From Plantago ovata (lineage: Eukaryota; Streptophyta; Magnoliopsida; Lamiales; Plantaginaceae): DNA of 64,000 nucleotides. Positions 57,436-64,000 of this stretch are shown one piece after another (position 1 is the first letter of the stretch; each line of letters begins with the position of its first letter). A program made the translations under genes and the position numbers. The stretch is from NCBI GenBank assembly GCA_028274465.1, contig CM051456.1:66884753-66948752 (forward strand), read 5' to 3'. The notes below the pieces were generated by a model. The model did no database searches, had not been told where the DNA came from, and saw only the letters and a list, made by a program, of their open reading frames with translations.

Positions 57436-59586
57436 CTATCTTTTCTTTCCGAGGGTACTAGACTTCCCCTTCACGAATCTCCTTCCCATGCCTCGATCCT
57501 GTGAATAAGAATGAACATATACATTAAGACCACTGTAATCAATAGTGTTAGAAGTATCAGGTGGATCGGATATGGCTTGCAACACATGTTGCTTGCCATC
57601 CACTTCAATAGTGCAAGTTCTTTTGTAGATGTCCATCACGGAGCGTATCTTAGTCAAGAATGTTCGTCCTAAGAGTATGACATCCCCCGTTCCTGGTGCT
57701 GACGCCGGCATAATTACAAAATCGGTGTAGACAGAAGCTTCACCAATCTTGACTAATACATTCTTCACAACGCCTTCGGGTTTCACAAGGGATCCATCCG
57801 CCAGTTGCACAATAGCCTTATGCACAGTTAGTTCTCCAAGGTTACTTTTCTGGAAAACATTCAAAGGGAGAACATTAGAGTAGGATCCTGTGTCTAGTGT
57901 GGCTCGGACATCTTCAAGTTCCCCAATCCCGACCTTAACATCGAAACTTTGAGGGAGTGGCTCGGGATCCTCTTGCTCCTCTTCACTCTTGTTAGTACCA
58001 AGGTCCTTCTCTTCTTCTTCGGCTTGTGGGGGCATTTCCCTCTTGCAACTCTCGCACTTAGAAACCTTCTTGATGGTGATTTCAACAGGTAGATCACCCA
58101 TCAAGGTAATGGACATCGACTTCTCAGTGTTGCTAGGCAGCTTGCCTTGCTCCCTACTTGCTCCTCGGTGGATCAACTCTTGCATCTTTTGATGGGCAAG
58201 CCTAGTTCTCTCTTCCAACCTATCGAGCCTTGCCCTAGTCTTCTCGGAATCTTCTTCATAACGTTTGAGAAAACTTTGTGTGTGATCAACCATCTTCTGC
58301 AAGTTCTCCATCAGTTGAGCCGACTTCGACTTCGGTGGCTCTCTCGGAGCGGGGTTTTCGCAGTGATCATTACGATAGTTTAGCCTGCTACGGTCTTGGT
58401 TAGGGCCATAAGTTTGGTTAGCCGGTATATATCCTTGATTGTTTGGGAATCCTCTTCTCCAAAATCCACCTCGAGGATTCCTACCGTCTTGTCCGTAGCT
58501 AACTTCTTGAGTACCAAACTCCATAGCAAAGGCTTCCTCTTCTCCTCCTCGAGCCCAGTTGCCATCATCATATGCAAGCTCCGATCTACACATATGAGCC
58601 CCATGCCCATAGTTCTTGCATATTCGGCAAACTTCGTTCGAAACAGTTGTTCCGGTGGCGCTCTTGAGGACTTGCTTCAATTCGTTGGTAAAGCACTCGA
58701 ATTGATCCCCATTCCCCCTATACATGGGGGCTTCTTGAGTCGGTGGAGCTTCAGGTCCACGTCTCCTAACCATTGCTCTTGGGTCCTTGAACTGCGATCC
58801 CTTAGCAAGCCTTTCGAAAACTGCCCAGACGGCTTCTGCGGTTTCCTCCCAAATATTGCATCGGCATTGGAAATCCACCACTTGTTGGTTCTCGAAGGTT
58901 AGTCCAATGTAGAAGTGTTGGACTAGATCAGAAAGTTCAAAACCATGGTGAGGGCACTTTTTCGTGAGATCTTGGAACCTCTCAAACGCGGTGTAGATGG
59001 TTTCATCATAGTCCTGTTTGAATCCAGTGATTTGCGCCTTTAGCGCGGTAGTCAAGGTGTGAGGGAAGTATTTTTCCATGAAAGCTGAAAAAACCTTCTC
59101 CCAAGTGTCCAGCGAGCCTGCTGGTAGAGAACTCAACCATGACTTGGCTCTGTCGCCAAGTCCCATAGCAAAAACCTTCATTCTCAACTCGTCCGTTGTT
59201 ATATCAGCTCCGGGTCGTGGGAGTTGGTTGACGAAATCATCGATATCGTGCAAGTACCCCATCACATCTTCCCTTGATAAGCCATAGAACCTCGGAAGAT
59301 GTTGGAATGCGTGGTTCTTGATTTCCAGATCTCGAGTTGCAGACGAAAGAACGATCGCCGGTCCCCTCATACGATCCTTGGTGGGTTGAACCCATGCTTT
59401 CAGTGGTCTAGCTTCTGTCATTCCGTCGATTTCCATGAAAAGACTGTGTAGAGATTCAGAGAAATCGGTATCCTCTATTTCCTCTAGTGCGCGCCTTTCG
59501 AGTAGTCGCCTTCTTTGGTGGTAGACTCTGTCGATCTCAGCAATTGAATCAGCAAGCGGTGTTCCTGCAGAACGTGTATGCGGCAT
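57436..59586 (-). CDS. Gag-protease of element Y (open, 716 residues)
   Basis: The frame is open from ATG 59586 (MPHTRSAGTPLADS) to the stop at 57436, and the second copy Z has the same start. The capsid-type retrotransposon gag core spans about residues 85-260 (LEIKNHAFQHLPRFYGL, AKSWLSSLPAGS, KKCPHHGFELSDLV). A CCHC zinc knuckle CRICKNYGHGAHMC lies at about residues 318-333, a Glu/Arg-rich helix at about 430-480, and a pepsin-type protease with LDTGSYSNVLP near residue 565 and LLGRTFL near 640. It ends after the protease; no RT follows. Gag would form particles and the protease would process Gag. This gag is clearly different from that of the pol-bearing copies 1 and X. The open frame in two copies suggests selection or recent spread. 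Confidence 0.88.
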   Translation of the reverse strand: MPHTRSAGTPLADSIAEIDRVYHQRRRLLERRALEEIEDTDFSESLHSLFMEIDGMTEARPLKAWVQPTKDRMRGPAIVLSSATRDLEIKNHAFQHLPRFYGLSREDVMGYLHDIDDFVNQLPRPGADITTDELRMKVFAMGLGDRAKSWLSSLPAGSLDTWEKVFSAFMEKYFPHTLTTALKAQITGFKQDYDETIYTAFERFQDLTKKCPHHGFELSDLVQHFYIGLTFENQQVVDFQCRCNIWEETAEAVWAVFERLAKGSQFKDPRAMVRRRGPEAPPTQEAPMYRGNGDQFECFTNELKQVLKSATGTTVSNEVCRICKNYGHGAHMCRSELAYDDGNWARGGEEEAFAMEFGTQEVSYGQDGRNPRGGFWRRGFPNNQGYIPANQTYGPNQDRSRLNYRNDHCENPAPREPPKSKSAQLMENLQKMVDHTQSFLKRYEEDSEKTRARLDRLEERTRLAHQKMQELIHRGASREQGKLPSNTEKSMSITLMGDLPVEITIKKVSKCESCKREMPPQAEEEEKDLGTNKSEEEQEDPEPLPQSFDVKVGIGELEDVRATLDTGSYSNVLPLNVFQKSNLGELTVHKAIVQLADGSLVKPEGVVKNVLVKIGEASVYTDFVIMPASAPGTGDVILLGRTFLTKIRSVMDIYKRTCTIEVDGKQHVLQAISDPPDTSNTIDYSGLNVYVHSYSQDRGMGRRFVKGKSSTLGKKR

Positions 59587-59705
59587 ACACTATCTGTAAC
59601 AGACTAGGAAAGCAGTATCAGAGAGAGATTAAAATGGAAAACTAAACTAATAGAATTAGGAATCGAAAGCTGAAAAAATAAACAAACAGAAAAAAGGAGT
59701 ATAGT

Positions 59706-59722
59706 CCCCGGCAGCGGCGCCA
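59706..59722 (-). other. Primer-binding site of Y, tRNA-Asp type
   Basis: The minus strand reads TGGCGCCGCTGCCGGGG, close to the tRNA-Asp complement, three bases inside the LTR end. Confidence 0.85.
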
Positions 59723-59725
59723 ATT

Positions 59726-60996
59726 TGATGAACGCGGGTTTGTCGGTTCCCGGTTCAGTCAAATATATTTGTTAATTAGCCAAAGGCAATCCACAACTAC
59801 AACGAAAACCGTAGTGTAGCAGTAGAATGACTCGAGTGTCGTTCTCTCAGGACTATAACTAGCTTTATCAAATCTTATTTAGAATATAAACAGCAGACGT
59901 AATAGCAAAGGGGATTCAAACAGATAATGGAGATTGGTGATAGTATGATCCTTCAAAGCATAACGGGTCGATAATCATGCGTAAATTCCTCGGTCTTGCA
60001 TGGAGATCTTTGATCAATCTAATGTCCTGTTGCAATTATTAAGCACTACGAAGATAACGATTCTGACAAGTCAAGCACTATTGTCCAATTGTGTTCCGTA
60101 ATTATTCAACACTACGAAGATAAACTCGCGAACAGGTCGACGAGGGTCCAATTGTGCATAATAATTAATACAACATACGAGAATTTAGGCTGTGCCTGAT
60201 CAACGAAATAAAGCAATAACACGGAGTATAATGCGCGATATAGCCATTAGCATGATTATCTTCCCTTCGCTAAGAATTCACATACTACCACCAACGATAA
60301 GTTTAGATACTCATAATAGGCATGCAATCAACAGAAATCATAGAAGAAAACATGTTGAAAGATATAATAAAATAAGTAGAATAAACTGTAAGATACAAAG
60401 TTACCGAAGGTTGTCAATCTCCGGAGAATTGCGATCCTACAAGCTCCAATCTGCTATGAAAAAGTGTCCCCTAAGCTACGAACCCCCAGAACAGGCTCTG
60501 GGAAGTCCATACCTAAAACTACAGAGAAAGGTGAGAAAGTAGGTCTAGAAAGTATGAATGTCGGAGAAAATCTGAGCAACTATATATAGGCCTCGAAATA
60601 CTGTGGGGCGGTTCGCCCCACATTAGGGGCGGTTCGCCCCGGAGAGAATTTCGCGGAATTCCGCATTTTCGACGCGTTTTTGGATTTCTTCCCCTTTTCG
60701 AACTCGGTTTCTGACTTCTAGTGGCCGTCTAACCTCCAGATTCGACCCCTAGACTCCAAATCCTATCCGGAAACCTTCAGATACTCCAAATAGGCTTCTG
60801 GAACACCAATTCCTTGTCAACTTCAATATAATTGCCCGGAAATCCTCGATTTTCAACCAAAACCTGTAAAATAAAATCTAAAGGGAAACGTGACACTATT
60901 CTAATAAAATGCACTAAAATATAGCTAAATTAACATAGAGGATAGCTAAAATCGGTGAAAAAGACTCGAATGAAAGTGTAAAATACACATTCTTCA
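59726..60996 (-). repeat. 5' LTR of element Y
   Basis: The 1271-bp LTR on the minus strand begins TGAAGAATGTG and ends CGCGTTCATCA. It has two GGGGCGAACCGCCCC palindromes (60603-60645) followed by a TATA box (CTATATATAG, near 60578-60588). Z has an LTR of exactly the same length. Confidence 0.9.
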
Positions 60997-61493
60997 GTTA
61001 GTAGTTAATTTGTTTTCCAGAATCTTGCGACTTCTAACAGGACTAATTTTCAGTTTTGAGTTACTCCTGTTACAGATATTCAGGTAAGACGTCCATGAAA
61101 GCTCGCATGATGCCCCAATTCTCGCAAGTTAGGAGAAGTTCAACTATATACTTGGAGGAAGAGTTGAAGGGGTACGAAGCGACAAGTTCAGTGGTGAGAA
61201 ACATACCGAGGTTTGAAGATGGAGTGGGGATGAATCCGTTGAGTTTCATCAGATCCTACGAGGAGGAAATAGCAAAAGTTCCAGAAAAGAGGTTTACTAA
61301 GGACCAATTGTGCAGGAAATTATTTTCTTTTGCCCTTGGATATGAGCCAAGGCGTTGGATGGCAAGGTTAGCACCAGGATCGCTGAAAACTTGGGGCCAA
61401 GTAGTAGAGGAGTTCTTGGCGCGATTTATGCCTTACCATGTCACGATTGCCTTACGAGATAGGATTGAACACTTCAAGCAAGGAGAGTATGAG
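60997..61493 (+). pseudogene. Athila leader and gag fragment (pol-type gag), cut by element Z
   Basis: The leader resembles Athila copy 1 near 11490-11560 and leads into a gag start like MTTLKARL (near 61086), with GYEPRRWMARLAPGSL near 61350. The gag is of the type found in copies 1 and X, not Y. Element Z begins at 61494 with ATGAG before it, and the continuation lies beyond the window. The left part of this copy is missing where Y abuts. Confidence 0.8.
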
Positions 61494-62764
61494 TGATGAA
61501 TGTGTATTTTACACTTTCATTCGAGTCTTTTTCACCTATTTTAGCTATCCTCTATGTTAATTTAGCTATATTTTACTACATTTTATTAGAATAGTGTCAC
61601 GTTTCCCTTTAGATTTTATTTTACAGGTTTTGGTTCAAATTCGAAGATTTCTGAGCAATTATATTGAAGTTGACAAGGAATTGGTGTTCCAGAAGCCTAT
61701 TTGGAGTATCTGAAGGTTTCCGGATAGGCTTTGGAGTCTAGGGGTCGAATATGGAGGTTAGAAGGCCACTAGAAGTCAGAAACCGAGTCCGAAAAGGTGA
61801 AGAAATCCAAAACCGCGTCGAAAACGCGGAATTCCGTGAAAAAACCGGGGGGCGAACCGCCGCATGGCTGGGGCGAACCGCCCCGTGATATTTCGGGGCC
61901 TATATATAGTGCTCAGTTTTTCTCCGAAAATCATATCTTTCCAGACCTACTTTCTCACCTCTCTCTATAGTTTTAGGTAGGGACTTCCCGGGGCCTGTCC
62001 TGGGAGTTCTGTAGCTTAGGGGATACTTTTTCATAGCGGATTGGAGCTCGTAGGATCGCAATTCTTCGGAGATTGACAACCTTCGGTAACTTGTATCTTA
62101 CAGTTTAATCTACTTATTTTATTTATCTTTCAATATGTTTTCTTCTATAATTTTTGTTGATTGCATGCCTATTATGAGTAGCTAAACTTATCGTGGGTGG
62201 TAGTATGTGAATTCTTAGCGAAGGGAAGATAATCATGCTAATGGCTATATCGCGCATTATAGTCCGTGTCATTGCTTTATTTCGTTGATCAGTTGTAACC
62301 AAAATTCTCGTATGTTGTATTAATTATTATGCACAATTGGACACTTGTCGACCATCAGACCAATTCTCTTCGTAGTGTTGAATAATTACGGAACACATTA
62401 GGACAATCGTGATTGACTTGTCAAACCAATTATCTTCATAGTGCTTAATATTTGCAACAGGACACTAGATTGATTCAAAGATCTCTATGCAAGACCGAGG
62501 AATTTATGCATGATTATCGACCCGTTATGTTAAGAAGGACCATACTATCACCAATCTCCATTATCTGCTAGAAACCCCCCTATTGCTATCTGTCTGCTGT
62601 TTTATATTCTCTTGTTAAATAGATAAAGCTAGTTATAGTCCTGAGAGAACGACACTCGAGTCATTCTACTGCTACACTACGGTTTTCGTTGTAGTTGTGG
62701 ATTGCCTTTGGCTAATTACAAATATGTTTGACTGAACCGAGACCCGACAAATCTCCGTTCATCA
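61494..62764 (+). repeat. 5' LTR of element Z
   Basis: The 1271-bp LTR begins TGATGAATGTG and ends CCGTTCATCA. Two GGGGCGAACCGCC-type palindromes (61847-61885) precede the TATA box (about 61900-61909). It is somewhat diverged from the LTRs of X and Y. Confidence 0.9.
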
Positions 62765-62767
62765 AAT

Positions 62768-62784
62768 TGGCGCCGTTGCCGGGG
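62768..62784 (+). other. Primer-binding site of Z, tRNA-Asp
   Basis: TGGCGCCGTTGCCGGGG lies three bases after the LTR and is an exact tRNA-Asp complement. Confidence 0.9.
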
Positions 62785-62933
62785 ACTATACTCCTTTTTT
62801 CTGTTTAATTTGTTTATATTTACAGCTTTCGATTCCTAATTCTATTAGTTTTAGTTTTCCTTTTTAATCTCTCTCTGATACTGCTTTCCTAGTCTGTTTC
62901 TAATCACCTTTCCTAGTCTGTTTCAGATTGTGT

Positions 62934-64000
62934 ATGCCGCATACACGTTCTGCAGGAACACCGCTTGCTGATTCAATTGCTGAGATCGACAGAGTCTACC
63001 ACCAAAGAAGGCGACTACTTGAAAGGCGCGCACTAGAGGAAACCGATTTCTCTGAATCTCTACTCAGTCTATTCAAAGAAATCGACGGAATGGCAGAAGC
63101 TAGACCACTGAAAGCATGGGTTCAACCCACCAAGGATCGTATGAGGGGACCAGCGATTGTTCTTTCGTCTGCAACCCGAGATCTGGAGATCAAGAACCAC
63201 GCATTGCAACAACTTCCGAGGTTCTATGGCTTATCAAGGGAAGATGTGATGGGGTACTTGCACGATATCAATGATTTCGTCACCCAACTCCCACGACCAG
63301 GAGCTGACATAACAACGGATGAGTTGAGGATGAAGGTTTTTGCTATGGGACTTGGCGACAGAGCCAAGTCATGGCTGAGTTCTCTTCCAGCAGGCTCGCT
63401 GGACACATGGGAAAAGGTTTTTTCAGCTTTCATGGAGAAATACTTCCCTCACACCTTGACTACCGCGCTAAAGGCGCAGATCACTGGATTCAAACATGAT
63501 TATGATGAGACCATCTACACCGCGTTCGAGAGGTTCCAAGATCTCACGAACAAGTGCCCTCACCATGGTTTTGAACTCTCTGACTTAGTCCAACACTTCT
63601 ACAATGGACTAACCTTCGAGAACCAACAAGTGGTGGATTTCCAATGCCGAGGCAATATTTGGGAGGAAACCGCAGAAGCCGTCTGGGTAGTTTTCGAAAG
63701 GCTCGCTAAGGGTTCACAGTTCAAGGACCCAAGAGCAATGGTTAGGAGACGTGGACCTGAAGCACCACCGACTCAAGAAGCCCCTATGTACAGGGGGAAT
63801 GGGGATCAATTCAAGGGCTTTACCAACGAGTTGAAGCAAGTCCTCGGGAGCGCCACCGGAAAAACTGTTTCGAACGAAGTATGCCGAATATGCAAGAACT
63901 ATGGGCATGGGGCTCATATGTGTAGATCGGAGCTGGCATACGATGATGGCAACTGGGCTCGAGGAGGCGAAGAAGAAGCCTTTGCTACGGAGTTTGGCAC
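62934..64000 (+). CDS. Gag of element Z (open to the window end, partial)
   Basis: From ATG 62934 (MPHTRSAGTPLADS) the frame stays open for all 355 codons that fit in the window. It aligns almost residue by residue with the Y gag, with a few substitutions and a small in-frame length difference near codon 39. The capsid core (LEIKNHALQQLPRFYGL, AKSWLSSLPAGS) and the CCHC knuckle CRICKNYGHGAHMC (near 63880-63922) are kept. The protease region lies beyond the window. Its role is as for Y: particle formation by a non-autonomous element. Confidence 0.85.
   Translation, partial: MPHTRSAGTPLADSIAEIDRVYHQRRRLLERRALEETDFSESLLSLFKEIDGMAEARPLKAWVQPTKDRMRGPAIVLSSATRDLEIKNHALQQLPRFYGLSREDVMGYLHDINDFVTQLPRPGADITTDELRMKVFAMGLGDRAKSWLSSLPAGSLDTWEKVFSAFMEKYFPHTLTTALKAQITGFKHDYDETIYTAFERFQDLTNKCPHHGFELSDLVQHFYNGLTFENQQVVDFQCRGNIWEETAEAVWVVFERLAKGSQFKDPRAMVRRRGPEAPPTQEAPMYRGNGDQFKGFTNELKQVLGSATGKTVSNEVCRICKNYGHGAHMCRSELAYDDGNWARGGEEEAFATEFG

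Larger units (their letters stand above)
54179..60996 (-). mobile_element. Athila-family gag-only element Y, minus strand
   Basis: Right to left: LTR (60996-59726), tRNA-Asp primer site, an open gag-protease frame (59586-57436), a 1.1-kb non-coding spacer, a second ORF region with a plant-transposon-protein-like sequence (56305-54951) and a 3' region with twin hairpins. No RT, RNase H or integrase is present, and there is no space from which they could have been removed without also removing the neat spacer. It fits the TR-GAG/LARD idea of non-autonomous elements that keep gag. The left LTR is missing because the element meets X tail to tail. Confidence 0.85.
61494..64000 (+). mobile_element. 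Athila-family gag-only element Z, runs off the window
   Basis: The LTR (61494-62764), tRNA-Asp primer site and gag frame (from 62934) are collinear with element Y. Only the 5' 2.5 kb is in the window, so the absence of pol is inferred from Y. It is inserted in a gag fragment of another Athila copy. The left duplication would be ATGAG (61489-61493). Confidence 0.85.

Overview
This window is plant nuclear DNA, most likely intergenic or pericentromeric heterochromatin of a flowering plant (species not identifiable). The evidence is the mix of plant-specific elements: Athila/Tat-type Ty3-gypsy elements primed by tRNA-Asp, Ty1-copia elements of probable Angela and Sirevirus type primed by initiator tRNA-Met, a CACTA (En/Spm) element with a Transposase_24-type gene, and a small hAT derivative. 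I found no host protein gene, rRNA or genuine tRNA gene. Nearly every base can be assigned to a transposable element or a fragment of one. One 100-base run of N (27611-27710) is an assembly gap.

Layout. 1-7702: a non-coding LTR element (LARD-like) with ~2 kb LTRs, whose right LTR carries a solo copia LTR (4247-6104, target duplication GATAT). 7703-20374: an old minus-strand copia element, cut by the LARD-like element, by a 672-bp solo LTR (8324-8995), by a complete Athila element (10095-19456, duplication GCTTC) and by a 455-bp hAT MITE (19808-20262). 20375 to about 46757: a CACTA element with one five-exon minus-strand gene. A 22.8-kb Angela-like copia element (21587-44416, duplication GTTGG) sits in the third coding exon of that gene. 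The Angela-like element is itself split by a minus-strand Sirevirus-like element (24864-35629, duplication TCTTA) in its leader and by a same-family solo LTR (41115-43232, duplication GAAGG) in its 3' LTR.

46758-64000 is a tangle of Athila-family elements. A pol-bearing copy (X, plus) and a gag-only copy (Y, minus) meet tail to tail at a ~0.6-kb inverted repeat of their 3' untranslated regions. Their outer LTRs are nearly identical and inverted. A gag fragment (60997-61493) follows, and then a second gag-only copy (Z, from 61494) runs off the window with its gag frame open.

How the parts relate. The pol-bearing and gag-only Athila elements share LTR family, tRNA-Asp primer site and 3' hairpin modules, so the window probably holds an autonomous/non-autonomous pair in which gag-only copies borrow pol in trans. 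The most unusual signals are structural and non-coding: seven hairpins with changing stems and a constant 7-base loop in the Sirevirus-like element; a 235-bp GC-rich palindromic island and 45-bp tandem repeats in the Angela leader; and repeated GGGCGA-TCGCCC hairpins just upstream of the TATA box in every Athila LTR.
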